From Aestuariimicrobium soli (GTDB lineage: Bacteria; Actinomycetota; Actinomycetes; Propionibacteriales; Propionibacteriaceae), in the NCBI RefSeq assembly GCF_051192575.1, contig NZ_JBPJSQ010000001.1, positions 62,001 to 126,000 on the forward strand: DNA of 64,000 bases. The letters run 5' to 3'. Positions 8,831 to 17,623 of this stretch are shown one piece after another; the first letter of the stretch is position 1, and each line of letters starts with the position of its first letter. The translations under genes were made by a program, and so were the position numbers. Below the pieces are notes generated by a model, which did not search any database, was not told where the DNA came from, and saw only the letters and a program-made list of their open reading frames with translations.

Positions 8831-8837
8831 GGGCGCC

Positions 8838-9671
8838 ATGACGCAGCATCCGCTCCCGCCACGCGAGTCGAACCATCGGCTGAAGCTCACCCTGCGCCAG
8901 GCCAACCGCGAACCCGGCGGCACCGTCTACACCAACCTGGCCAGGTTTGCCCATGCTGGCATGAGCCTGTTGGTGCGGCGTGACTGGCGCGGCAGCGGGC
9001 GGCTTCCGCAAACCGGTGGGGTGCTCGTGGTGTCGAACCACCTCAGCTACTTCGACGCCGTCGCCCTCGGTGAGTTCGTCATCTGGTCGGGACGATGGCC
9101 CCGCTACCTGGGCAAGGTGCAGTTGTGGAAGACACCCGTCATCGGCTGGCTGGCCCGCGCCTGCGAGCAGATCCCCGTCGACCGGGGCGCCGCCACGGCC
9201 GCCCAGGCGCTGGTCGCCGCCGAACAGGCCCTCGATCGGGGGCGGTGTGTGGCCATGTACCCCGAGGGAACGCTCACCCGTGACCCCGACACCTGGCCGA
9301 TGACGGCGCGCACGGGGGCCGCTCGGCTCGCCCTCACCACCGACCACCCGGTCGTGCCGATCGGGCAGTGGGGGGCCAACCACGTCATCGGCGGCACCTC
9401 CATGGGGCTGCCCCGGTTCTTCCCGCGCAAACTGATCCAGGTGAGCTGCGGCGAACCCGTCGACCTCGACGACCTGCGGCCGCTGATGGGCACCGACCGC
9501 GAGCGCGAGGCCGTGCAGTGCGCCTCGGCGCGCATCATGGACGCCCTCACCGCCCTGGTGGCCGACCTGCGCGGCGAGGAGGCGCCGGCCGGGCGGTGGG
9601 ATGCTCGCGTCGGCCAACGCGTGCCCCAGTCGCCCCAGGTCGAGGGCCCCGGGGCAGCCGCGGGGCACTAG
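8838..9671 (+). CDS. plsC: 1-acyl-sn-glycerol-3-phosphate acyltransferase
   Basis: Adds the second acyl chain in phospholipid synthesis, at the inner face of the membrane. Contains the family motifs NHLSYFD (NHx4D catalytic block) near residue 66, the arginine/glycine block IPVDRG, YPEGT (substrate phosphate binding), and VPIGQWG. The ATG at 8838 follows TAGTTT by 7 nt, and 277 residues is a usual length. Members of this family in actinobacteria can have other acyl acceptors, so the exact substrate is not certain. Followed after 48 nt by ddl. Confidence 0.85.
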   Translation: MTQHPLPPRESNHRLKLTLRQANREPGGTVYTNLARFAHAGMSLLVRRDWRGSGRLPQTGGVLVVSNHLSYFDAVALGEFVIWSGRWPRYLGKVQLWKTPVIGWLARACEQIPVDRGAATAAQALVAAEQALDRGRCVAMYPEGTLTRDPDTWPMTARTGAARLALTTDHPVVPIGQWGANHVIGGTSMGLPRFFPRKLIQVSCGEPVDLDDLRPLMGTDREREAVQCASARIMDALTALVADLRGEEAPAGRWDARVGQRVPQSPQVEGPGAAAGH

Positions 9672-9719
9672 GGTGGACGAGGCCGTGCCCCCGCGGCCCG
9701 TGTGAGCAGAGGATCAAGC

Positions 9720-10829
9720 ATGAGCAGTCGCACCCGTGTCGCCCTGGTCTTCGGAGGTGCCTCGTCGGAGCACGGGGTCTCGTGCCTGACCGCCGCCGGA
9801 GTGCTCGCCGCCCTCGACCACGACCGCTACGAGGTGGTCTGCGTCGGCATCGCCCCGTCGGGGCGTTGGACGCTCGTCGACCCCGAGCGGGCCGCCGCCA
9901 TGCAGACCGTTGACGGACGACTGCCGTCGGTCTCCCCGGCCGGGCCCGAGGTCGTGCTCGTCTCGACGGGCCGCGGACCGGGGCTGGCCGTGCGCGACGG
10001 CTCCACCCTCGACGAACCGCGACCCATCGACGTCGCCTTCGCGCTGCTGCACGGCCCCTTCGGCGAAGACGGCACCATTCAGGGGCTGTTCGAGATGCAC
10101 GGGGTGCGCTACGTGGGCGCGGGCGTGGCCGCCAGCGCCAACGGTATGGACAAGCACCTGATGAAGGCCTGTTTCGCCGCCGCCGGGCTGCCGCAGGGGC
10201 CCTACGAGGTGATCACCCCCAGCCAGTGGGTGCTCGACCGCGAGGCGGCACTCGCCCGCCTCGAGCGGCTGCAGCTGCCCCTGTTCGTGAAGCCGGCGCG
10301 CGCCGGTTCGTCCATCGGGATCACGAAGGTGGACGACCGGGCCGCCCTCGCCGACGCCATCGAGGCGGCTCGGGCCCACGACCCGAAGGTGGTCATCGAG
10401 CAGGGGATCGTCGGCCGGGAGGTGGAGTGTGCCGTGCTGTCGTCGCGTGAGGGCGGCGTGCCTCGCACCTCACTGGTGGGCGAGATTCGCATGGTCGACG
10501 GTTCGGGCTTCTACGACTTCGACGCCAAATACCTGCCCGGCGAACAGGTGGCCCTCGACATTCCGGCCACCATCGACGAGGGCCTGCAGCGGCGGGTGCA
10601 GGAACTGGCCGTGCACACCTTCGAGGCGATCGGAGCCGAGGGTCTCGGCCGCGTCGACACCTTCGTGCTCGACAGCGGTGAGGTGCTGGTCAACGAGATC
10701 AACACCATGCCCGGGTTCACCCAGTACTCCATGTACCCGCAGCTGTGGGAGAAGTCGGGGCTGCCCTACGGTGACCTGATCGACGAGCTGATCCAGTTGG
10801 CGTTGGCTCGCCCGCTCGGGCTGCGCTGA
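9720..10829 (+). CDS. ddl: D-alanine--D-alanine ligase
   Basis: ATP-grasp enzyme that makes the D-Ala-D-Ala end of the peptidoglycan stem peptide. Seen: N-terminal VALVFGGASSEHGVSCLTA, LLHGPFGEDGTIQGLFEM, the ATP-grasp VKPARAGSSIGITKV, and the metal/catalytic block VLVNEINTMPGFTQYSMYPQLWEKSGLPYGDLIDEL. Tyr in TQYSMYP is in line with D-Ala rather than D-lactate use. ATG 9720 is used because the fold begins at once after it. 369 residues, standard. Next to DUF3515 and thiL, the usual actinobacterial arrangement. Confidence 0.96.
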   Translation: MSSRTRVALVFGGASSEHGVSCLTAAGVLAALDHDRYEVVCVGIAPSGRWTLVDPERAAAMQTVDGRLPSVSPAGPEVVLVSTGRGPGLAVRDGSTLDEPRPIDVAFALLHGPFGEDGTIQGLFEMHGVRYVGAGVAASANGMDKHLMKACFAAAGLPQGPYEVITPSQWVLDREAALARLERLQLPLFVKPARAGSSIGITKVDDRAALADAIEAARAHDPKVVIEQGIVGREVECAVLSSREGGVPRTSLVGEIRMVDGSGFYDFDAKYLPGEQVALDIPATIDEGLQRRVQELAVHTFEAIGAEGLGRVDTFVLDSGEVLVNEINTMPGFTQYSMYPQLWEKSGLPYGDLIDELIQLALARPLGLR

Positions 10830-10864
10830 CGCCCAAGAACACTGTCGGTCAGGAACGCTGGCCC

Positions 10865-11323
10865 TCACGAACAGGGCGTCACCACGGGATCCTGGGAGAC
10901 GGCGCCGCTGAGCTCGTTGAGCACATCGGCCTCGGGTGCGTGGGCCGAGGGCACCTCGACCTGCAGGAAGGCCGCTCGTCCGATCGTGGTGAACCGGTAG
11001 CCCGCCTCGGTCTTCTCGGCCCACCAACCCACCCCGTTGACCACGTCGCAGCGGCTGCTGGCCTCCAACCCCGCGGGGCGCTCGATCCCGCAGCGCAGCA
11101 CCACCCGGTGCTCGCCGTCGCCCCAGTAGGCCACTCGTCCGGCTTGGTTGAGCAGCCCGGTGGCGCCACCCACCGTGGTGGGCAGCGCGGCGAAGACCTG
11201 CCTGCAGGCACTCAGCCCTGCGGCATCGGGGGTGTGATCGGTGGCCGCGGGCGGTTCGTTGGACGAACAGCCGGCCGCGGCCGCGAGCAGCACGCACGCC
11301 GCCCCCGCGAGGGCGCGTGACAT
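10865..11323 (-). CDS. DUF3515 lipoprotein
   Basis: A 152-residue predicted lipoprotein: the first ~20 residues end in a lipobox-like AAAAGCSS, so the mature protein should begin at that Cys and be anchored outside the membrane. The body has three or four Cys and a GxVAYWGDGEHRVVLRCGI stretch typical of DUF3515, a family of unknown function found beside ddl/thiL in actinobacteria. The ATG at 11323 shares one base with the stop of the upstream RAM-domain gene, showing translational coupling. Confidence 0.8.
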   Translation of the reverse strand: MSRALAGAACVLLAAAAGCSSNEPPAATDHTPDAAGLSACRQVFAALPTTVGGATGLLNQAGRVAYWGDGEHRVVLRCGIERPAGLEASSRCDVVNGVGWWAEKTEAGYRFTTIGRAAFLQVEVPSAHAPEADVLNELSGAVSQDPVVTPCS

Positions 11324-11556
11324 CAAATGTTGACCACGGGGCAGGTCACGGTGCGGGTGATGCCCGCGACCGCCTGCACCTGGGCCACCACGATCTGGCC
11401 GAGTTCGTCGACGGATTCCGCCTCGGCGCGCACGATCACGTCGTAGGGGCCGGTGACGTCCTCGGCCAACGTGATGCCCGCGATCTGGCGAATGGCTACG
11501 GCGACCTCGGCCGCCTTGCCCACGTTCGTCTGGACCAAGATGTAGGCGTTGACCAT
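11323..11556 (-). CDS. stand-alone Lrp/AsnC ligand-binding (RAM) domain protein
   Basis: 77 residues that make up only the RAM sensor half of Lrp/AsnC regulators (AYILVQTNVGKAAEVAVAIRQI ... EDVTGPYDVIVRAEAESVDELGQ), with no DNA-binding part. Such stand-alone domains can bind amino acids as oligomers or join full Lrp proteins. AGGAG sits 8 nt before the ATG. First gene of a two-gene minus-strand unit with the DUF3515 lipoprotein, divergent from thiL. Confidence 0.85.
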   Translation of the reverse strand: MVNAYILVQTNVGKAAEVAVAIRQIAGITLAEDVTGPYDVIVRAEAESVDELGQIVVAQVQAVAGITRTVTCPVVNI

Positions 11557-11643
11557 GGTTTCACTCCTGCCCGTCGCACTGGTGCGGTGTGCGGCTCACG
11601 GTAGCGTGAACGGCGTCCACAACAGGTGAGTTCGGGAGATGAG

Positions 11644-12594
11644 ATGCAGACCATCGGCGAGGTTGGCGAGTTCGCCCTGATCGATCGCCTGACCCGTGAC
11701 CTCGACCGGAGCGCCGCCGTGTCGGTCGGGCCCGGCGACGATGCCGCCGTCTTCCTGGTCAACGGCTCGGCCGTCTGCTCCACCGACCTGCTGATCGAGG
11801 GCGTGCACTTCCGCACCGACTGGTCGTCGGGGGCCGACGTCGGCCGCAAGGCCGTGGCCGTCAACGTGGCCGACCTCGAGGCGATGGGGGCCACCCCGGT
11901 GAGTCTGGTCGTCGCCCTCGGTGCGCCGGCCTCGACGCCCCTGACCTGGGCCAAGGAGTTCATGACCGGCCTGCGGCAGGAGGCCGCGGAGGCCGGCATC
12001 ACCGTCGTCGGGGGCGACACCACGGCTGCCTCGGTGATCACCGTCTGCGTCACCGTGGTGGGCCAGACCGAGGGGCGGGCACCGGTGCTGCGCAGCGGCG
12101 CGGCCGCCGGTCAGGTGGTGGCCACCGTCGGACGACTGGGCTGGGCCGCCGCGGGCCTGGCCGTGCTGCGGCGAGGATTCAGGTCGCCGCGGGCGGCCGT
12201 CGAGGCCCAGCGCACTCCACAGGTGCCCTACGGGCAGGGTCGGCTCGCGGCCAGCGCCGGAGCCACGGCGATGTGCGACGTCTCCGACGGGCTGCTCGCC
12301 GACCTGGGGCACATCGCCACCGCCTCCGGCGTGGTGATCGATCTCGACACGGCGAGGCTGACCGTGGACGAGCCCCTGACCGTCGTCGCCCAGGCCACGG
12401 GGGCCGACCCCCTGTCGTTCGTGCTCACCGGGGGAGAGGACCATGCCCTGGTCGCCTGTTTCGAGCCCGGACTGGTGCCCGACGACTGGGAGGTCATCGG
12501 GCGGGTGCTCGAGGCCGCCGACGGGGCCGAGCCCCAGGTGTTGGTCGACGGCGATCCGTGGGAGGGGCCCGGCGGATTCAGTCATTTCGGCTGA
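11644..12594 (+). CDS. thiL: thiamine-monophosphate kinase
   Basis: Phosphorylates thiamine phosphate to the active cofactor thiamine diphosphate. PurM-like fold with the metal/ATP blocks GPGDDAAVF, STDLLIEGVHFRTDW, VNVADLEAMGATP, VVGGDTTAA and MCDVSDGLLADLGHIA, and GGEDHALVACF near the end. ATG 11644 has GGGAGA at useful spacing and is chosen over GTG 11626. 316 residues, normal. Divergent from the RAM/DUF3515 pair, followed 66 nt later by ftsK. Confidence 0.95.
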   Translation: MQTIGEVGEFALIDRLTRDLDRSAAVSVGPGDDAAVFLVNGSAVCSTDLLIEGVHFRTDWSSGADVGRKAVAVNVADLEAMGATPVSLVVALGAPASTPLTWAKEFMTGLRQEAAEAGITVVGGDTTAASVITVCVTVVGQTEGRAPVLRSGAAAGQVVATVGRLGWAAAGLAVLRRGFRSPRAAVEAQRTPQVPYGQGRLAASAGATAMCDVSDGLLADLGHIATASGVVIDLDTARLTVDEPLTVVAQATGADPLSFVLTGGEDHALVACFEPGLVPDDWEVIGRVLEAADGAEPQVLVDGDPWEGPGGFSHFG

Positions 12595-12660
12595 TCCGGC
12601 ATGGGTTCGCCCGGCGTGGCAGCCCCCTTTCGTTCGAGCCGCGTGCGTTAGCATTCGAAC

Positions 12661-15264
12661 ATGGCGACCCGCGCGTCTTCCCCACCGCGGTCGTCGGGCA
12701 AGTCCACGTCGAAGTCCTCGGCGCGGCCCTCGTCCGGCACCCGGTCGTCCGGAAGTTCCTCCAAGTCCACCGCCCGTTCCGGCAGCCCCCGTTCCGGGAG
12801 CCCCCGATCGGGCAGCAGCCGCTCGACCACGTCGAGGGGCCGCTCGTCGGCACCCTCGCAGGGTTCGTTGGGCCGCGGACTGTCGTCGCTGTGGCGAGGC
12901 AGTGCCAGTCTGGTCGGGAACGGCGCCCGCAAGGTGGGTGACACCGCTCTCGAGGTCGATCCGGAACTGCGCCGCGACGGTGCCGGCCTGTTCCTGCTCG
13001 GATCGGCGATCGTGGTCGCCGCCGTCTTCTGGTTCGGTCTGCCCGACCCGGTGGGCCACTGGCTCGAGGTCGGCATCTCCACGGTGTTCGGTGCCATCAG
13101 CTACGCCCTGCCGCTGTTCTGCCTGGGCATGGCGTGGCGCACGCTGAGGCACCCGCAGAAGAACGGACCCACCGGCCGTCAGGTGGTCGGCTGGAGCGTC
13201 TTCTTCCTCGGTGTGCTCGGCATCATCAACATCATGAAGGGCTCGCCTTCGCCGGCCGAGGCCCCGGCACTGCGGGCCGCCGGGGGAGCGCTGGGCTACA
13301 TCTCGTCATCGATGCTCACGCAGTTGCTGACCGTGTGGGTGGCCGTGCCGCTGCTGGTGCTGCTCACCCTGTTCGGCGTGATCGTGATCATCGGCATGCC
13401 GCTGTGGGAGATCGCCGACCGGGTGCGTGAGCACCACGCCCGCGCCAAGGCCCACCAGGCCGAGCGCGCCGAGCGCCGCGCCGCCCAGGTCACCGAGGTC
13501 GACCGCGCCTATGACTCGCCGCTGATCTCCGACGGCCCCGAACCGGACGACCTGGACGGGCCCGACCACCTGGACGAGAACGCGACCCTGTCCCACGACA
13601 GCCTGGCCGGCGACGTCTACGACCACGACGCCGTCGAGTCGGTGCGCCGCCAGCCCGGTGACCGGCTGCCGCAGCAGCCCGCCGAGGTCGAGGGCGAGGC
13701 GGGCCGCACACAGATCGGCCTCCCGCCCGAGCCCAAGCTGGAGGCCCCGCCGCACACCCCGGCCCCCGCCCGGGTCGAGCAGCTGGTGCTCTCGGGCGAC
13801 GTGCAGTACGTGCTGCCGGAATCGTCCGTGCTGAAGGCGGGCACCGCCCCCAAGGCGAAGACGCCCGCGAGCGACGCCATCGTGGCGCGCCTGACCGAGG
13901 TGCTCACCCAGTTCGACATCGACGCGACCGTCACCGGTTACACGCGTGGTCCGACGGTCACCCGCTATGAGGTCGAGCTCGGCCAGGCGGTGAAGGTCGA
14001 GAAGGTGACCGCGCTGTCGAAGAACATCGCCTACGCGGTGGCCTCGCCCGAGGTGCGCATCCTGTCGCCGATCCCCGGCAAGTCGGCCATCGGCATCGAG
14101 ATCCCCAATGTCGACAAGGAGATCGTCTCGCTGGGCGACGTGCTGCGCTCGGCGAGGGCCACCAACGACCACCACCCGATGACCGTGGGTCTGGGCAAGG
14201 ACGTCGAGGGTGGCTTCGTGGTCGCGAACATGGCCAAGATGCCGCACCTGCTGGTGGCCGGCGCCACCGGTTCGGGCAAGTCGTCGTTCATCAACTCCCT
14301 GATCACCTCGATCATGATGCGCGCCACCCCCGACGAGGTGCGGCTGCTGCTGGTCGACCCCAAGCGCGTGGAACTGACCGCCTACGAGGGCATTCCGCAC
14401 CTGGTCACACCGATCATCACCAACGCGAAGAAGGCCGCCGACGCGCTGCAGTGGGTGGTGCGCGAGATGGATCTGCGCTACGACGACCTGGCCGCCTTCG
14501 GCTTCCGCCACGTCGACGACTTCAACGCCGCCGTCAAGGCCGGCACGGTGAAGGTGCCCGAGGGATCGGAGCGGGTGCTCGCGCCCTACCCCTACCTGCT
14601 GGTAGTGGTCGACGAGCTCGCCGACCTGATGATGGTCGCCCCTCGCGACGTCGAGGACTCGATCGTGCGCATCACCCAGTTGGCCCGCGCGGCCGGCATC
14701 CACCTGGTGCTGGCGACCCAGCGGCCCTCGACCGACGTGGTCACCGGGCTGATCAAGGCCAACGTGCCCTCGCGTCTGGCCTTCGCCACGTCGTCGATGA
14801 CCGATTCCCGCGTCATTCTCGACCAGCCCGGCGCCGAGAAGCTGGTCGGTCAGGGTGACGGCCTGTTCCTGCCGATGGGCGCCGGCAAGCCGGTGCGTGT
14901 GCAGGGTGCCTGGGTGGGGGAGCGCGAGGTGCGCACCGTCGTCGACTCGATCAAGACGCAACTGCAGCCGCAGTACCGCGACGACGTGGTGGCCCCCGCC
15001 GGCGGCTCGCAGAAGGTGGCCGAAGACATCGGGGACGACCTCGAGCTGGTCATCGACGCCGCCAAACTGGTGGTCGAACTGCAGTTGGGTTCGACCTCGA
15101 TGCTGCAGCGCAAGTTGCGCGTCGGGTTCGCCAAGGCGGGCCGGCTGATGGACATTCTCGAGACCCGCGGGGTGGTCGGCCCCTCGGAGGGATCGAAGCC
15201 GCGCGAGGTGCTGGTGAAGCCCGACGAACTCGACCAGGTGGTGGACAACCTCTCGTTGGGTTGA
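12661..15264 (+). CDS. ftsK: DNA translocase FtsK/SpoIIIE
   Basis: Septum-located, ATP-driven DNA pump that clears chromosome ends during division. Order: a cytoplasmic low-complexity head rich in Ser/Arg/Gly/Pro (residues ~1-75, with RSGSP repeats), four membrane helices (~110-245), an acidic/proline linker (~280-370), then the motor with GATGSGKSSFINS (Walker A, ~residue 535), LLLVDPKRVELTAYEGIPHLV, VVVDELADLMM (Walker B), LATQRPSTDVVTGLIKAN, and the C-terminal gamma winged helix that reads KOPS-like DNA marks. TAGCAT ends 6 nt before the ATG: leaderless. 867 residues. Confidence 0.97.
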   Translation: MATRASSPPRSSGKSTSKSSARPSSGTRSSGSSSKSTARSGSPRSGSPRSGSSRSTTSRGRSSAPSQGSLGRGLSSLWRGSASLVGNGARKVGDTALEVDPELRRDGAGLFLLGSAIVVAAVFWFGLPDPVGHWLEVGISTVFGAISYALPLFCLGMAWRTLRHPQKNGPTGRQVVGWSVFFLGVLGIINIMKGSPSPAEAPALRAAGGALGYISSSMLTQLLTVWVAVPLLVLLTLFGVIVIIGMPLWEIADRVREHHARAKAHQAERAERRAAQVTEVDRAYDSPLISDGPEPDDLDGPDHLDENATLSHDSLAGDVYDHDAVESVRRQPGDRLPQQPAEVEGEAGRTQIGLPPEPKLEAPPHTPAPARVEQLVLSGDVQYVLPESSVLKAGTAPKAKTPASDAIVARLTEVLTQFDIDATVTGYTRGPTVTRYEVELGQAVKVEKVTALSKNIAYAVASPEVRILSPIPGKSAIGIEIPNVDKEIVSLGDVLRSARATNDHHPMTVGLGKDVEGGFVVANMAKMPHLLVAGATGSGKSSFINSLITSIMMRATPDEVRLLLVDPKRVELTAYEGIPHLVTPIITNAKKAADALQWVVREMDLRYDDLAAFGFRHVDDFNAAVKAGTVKVPEGSERVLAPYPYLLVVVDELADLMMVAPRDVEDSIVRITQLARAAGIHLVLATQRPSTDVVTGLIKANVPSRLAFATSSMTDSRVILDQPGAEKLVGQGDGLFLPMGAGKPVRVQGAWVGEREVRTVVDSIKTQLQPQYRDDVVAPAGGSQKVAEDIGDDLELVIDAAKLVVELQLGSTSMLQRKLRVGFAKAGRLMDILETRGVVGPSEGSKPREVLVKPDELDQVVDNLSLG

Positions 15265-15287
15265 TGACTGCGACCCCCACGGGGGCC

Positions 15288-15293
15288 TATCGT
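15288..15293 (+). promoter_or_regulatory. -10 box of the four-gene sigma-like membrane protein operon
   Basis: TATCGT ends 6 nt before ATG 15300, the leaderless spacing used elsewhere here. It lies 23 nt after the ftsK stop, so the quartet can be transcribed independently of ftsK. No convincing -35. Confidence 0.5.
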
Positions 15294-15299
15294 CGGGTC

Positions 15300-16403
15300 A
15301 TGCACGACGATGACGTCGACGACCACGAGGATTTTGCCTCGTCACACGGGGCTCAGCTGCAGGAGTTCGCCCTGCAGCTGAGCGGTGACGCGTCGCTGGC
15401 CACCGAGCTGGTCGACGGCGCCTTCGCCGACGTGTGGGCCGATCGCCACCGCCTCTCCAGTCCCGAATGGCCAGCCTTCGCCCGCGAGCGGGTGGCGCGG
15501 CGCTGGGCGGCGAGGCAGGCCTGGCCCGTCATGGTCGCCGAGCCCATTTCCCCCGACGAGCGTGCGGACGACCTGAGGCGCCAGGGGCACGCCCTGGCCA
15601 CCCGCCGCGGCGTGGTGGCAGCGGCTGCGGTCGGGTCCGCGGCCCTGCTGGGCACCGTCTGGCAGACCGTGCGACTCGCCGGCGCCGGGCACCGGGTGCG
15701 GATCGATGACGTCACCGTCGAGGTCGACACCCCGCTGATCGACGGCCAGCGGGTGGTGCAGGTCAAGCACGACGGCGATCTGATGGCCGAGTTCCGGAGC
15801 ACCCGGGATCGTCCGTTGTTGGCGCTCACCCCGTTGCCCGACGGACGTGACCTGGTGGTGGCGTGGCTTCGCCCCGAGGTGATGGCCGTCGACGTGGCCG
15901 ATGCCGGCCCCGACCCGATCAGTCGGACGACCCTCGTGCCCCTCGCCGAGGGCACGGTCGCCCTGGCTGTCGGACGATCGCTGGGCCGACTGCCGCTGCT
16001 CACCTACCTCACGCCGGCCGGCTACCGCACGGAACCGCCCAGCGTGCCCCAGGCGGTGGTCGGCTGGGGCCGCTTCGGGGTCACCGGTTACTTCGTGCCG
16101 CGCCAGGGCGTGTTCGTGCTCGAATCCCCCCACCGCGAGGTGTTGGTCGGTCGCAACGAGAACCAGGCCACCGTCTTCCTCACCGACCTGGGCGACGGCG
16201 CCCAGCTCGTGGTGGTGCAGAGCTGGAGTCTGGTCTCGGCCAACCTGCAGCGGAACGGGCGCACCGTCGAGACCCTCGACCAGGTGTTCCAGAACGGAGC
16301 CCTCGTCTGCGGAGTGCTCGAGCCACCCGTCAGCGCCGACCATCCCCTCGACATCACCGTGGTCGGGGTCGACGGACTGGTCACGATCAGGGTCGAGGGC
16401 TGA
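15300..16403 (+). CDS. A: sigma-region-2-like membrane protein, paralogue 1
   Basis: Function unknown. 367 residues in three parts. Residues ~9-70 (EDFASSHGAQLQEFALQLSG, then ATELVDGAFADVW) follow the pattern of ECF sigma region 2, which binds core RNA polymerase and the -10. No region 4 (-35-binding HTH) follows. Residues ~102-121 are one membrane helix directly preceded by TRR. The remaining ~240 residues, predicted outside, are beta-rich with no family I know. It pairs with the third gene (EDHEDF opening; HPLD/HPVE ending). Leaderless start. Could be a degenerate sigma factor turned membrane regulator; an unrelated helical domain is the alternative. Confidence 0.7.
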   Translation: MHDDDVDDHEDFASSHGAQLQEFALQLSGDASLATELVDGAFADVWADRHRLSSPEWPAFARERVARRWAARQAWPVMVAEPISPDERADDLRRQGHALATRRGVVAAAAVGSAALLGTVWQTVRLAGAGHRVRIDDVTVEVDTPLIDGQRVVQVKHDGDLMAEFRSTRDRPLLALTPLPDGRDLVVAWLRPEVMAVDVADAGPDPISRTTLVPLAEGTVALAVGRSLGRLPLLTYLTPAGYRTEPPSVPQAVVGWGRFGVTGYFVPRQGVFVLESPHREVLVGRNENQATVFLTDLGDGAQLVVVQSWSLVSANLQRNGRTVETLDQVFQNGALVCGVLEPPVSADHPLDITVVGVDGLVTIRVEG

Positions 16404-16406
16404 GCC

Positions 16407-17612
16407 ATGGTCGCCTGGCATCGTCCCCTCACCGCCGAGCAGTTCGCCGGCTTCGTGGCCACGCACCGCTCGAGCGTCACCGCCGCGGCGGCGAGCCTGC
16501 TGGGCACCGACGAGAACGACCGCGCCGCGTCGGCCGCCGCTGATCGGGCCTTCGCCGAGGTCTGGGCCCGTCGCTGGGCAGTCTGGCGCGACCCGGTGCA
16601 CACCCTGCGCACCGCCCTGGTGCGCCGCACCCGACCCGCCCGGCTGGCCGAGCCGCCCCTGCACGACCCTCCGAACGTGTTGGCGCTGCGGGCGAGGGCA
16701 GAGTCGGCGCGCGGGCTGAGCTCGTCCGCCGCGGCGGTCAACCGGCGCGCCCTGGTCGTCGGTGGGGTGGGCGCCGCCACCGCCGCTGGTGCGGCCACCC
16801 TCGCGGTGGCCGTGGGCCGGTCGGTGCACACGACCAGCACCACCATCGTGGGCGGCAGTCGCGTCAACCTGACCGTCGAACTCGTCGGACGAGGGCAGCG
16901 ACGCTCCGCCCGGGTGTACACCTCCGACCCGCAATGGGCGGCGACCCTGCCTGCTCTGGTGGGCAGCTTCATGGTCGACTCGGCCCACGCCACCAGCGTG
17001 CTGCTGCCCTCGCCGGGGCTGGCCGCCGACGCCACCCTGCAGACCCTGGTGCTGCACCAGCCCGGCCTGGTGTTCGCCGACGTCGTCGACACCACGGTGG
17101 TGCCGCTGGCCACGAGCCGCGACGAACCGATGGCCGCCGGGTTGTTCGCATTGTCGGCCTACGGTGCGTCCGGGCTGGTCTGGGGCGATGCCACCGGACG
17201 GGTGATCGGCGACCGCGCCGTCGTGCAGGCCCCCTTCCCGGGAGACTCCTCCCGGGTCTGCTACGTCGCCAACGGCCACCTGGTCGTCCGACACCTGGCG
17301 CGGGGCCTGTCGCAGCCTCGGCTCGTGTCGCGGGCCCTATGGGTCGACCTGCCCTCGGTGTCGGGGGCACCCGCGGTCTCGGCGCTGGCGGTCTCGCTGC
17401 CCGATTCCACCGGTCTGGTGGTGGCCATGACCGATGAGGCCGGCGACCTCTCCTGGGACCTGCCGAGTCTGGCGGCGTCCTCGTCGGCCGTCGGCACGGC
17501 GCGATTCTGGCATGTCGCCCAGCTTCCCCAGAGTCGCGGACGAGAGACGGCCGAGCAGCGCATCACCCTGCGCACCGCCACCGACGTGGTGCAGTACCGC
17601 GTGAACTTCTGA
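16407..17612 (+). CDS. B: sigma-region-2-like membrane protein, paralogue 2
   Basis: Function unknown; 401 residues. N-terminal helical domain (EQFAGFVATHRSSVTAAAAS ... ADRAFAEVWARRW) resembles sigma region 2 with weaker conservation than gene A. A membrane helix at ~114-135 is preceded by NRR. The outer part is beta-rich and contains LVWGDATGRV, APFPGDSS and, near the end, ARFWHVAQLP, all of which recur in the fourth gene. It starts 3 nt after gene A. These matches show that genes 2 and 4 are sisters. Confidence 0.7.
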   Translation: MVAWHRPLTAEQFAGFVATHRSSVTAAAASLLGTDENDRAASAAADRAFAEVWARRWAVWRDPVHTLRTALVRRTRPARLAEPPLHDPPNVLALRARAESARGLSSSAAAVNRRALVVGGVGAATAAGAATLAVAVGRSVHTTSTTIVGGSRVNLTVELVGRGQRRSARVYTSDPQWAATLPALVGSFMVDSAHATSVLLPSPGLAADATLQTLVLHQPGLVFADVVDTTVVPLATSRDEPMAAGLFALSAYGASGLVWGDATGRVIGDRAVVQAPFPGDSSRVCYVANGHLVVRHLARGLSQPRLVSRALWVDLPSVSGAPAVSALAVSLPDSTGLVVAMTDEAGDLSWDLPSLAASSSAVGTARFWHVAQLPQSRGRETAEQRITLRTATDVVQYRVNF

Positions 17613-17623
17613 GGGGTCGGGCC

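Noticed and set aside
13490..13711. Small Arg/Pro-rich frames inside ftsK and other genes
   Set aside because: Their composition is that of out-of-frame GC-rich coding DNA.
12661..15264. FtsK-type ATPase as a type VII EccC for the toxin module
   Set aside because: Four N-terminal helices, one motor domain and a gamma winged helix make it the septal FtsK; EccC has three ATPase domains.
15300..16403. Quartet proteins as ordinary ECF sigma factors
   Set aside because: There is no region 4 helix-turn-helix; a membrane helix and a long outer domain take its place.
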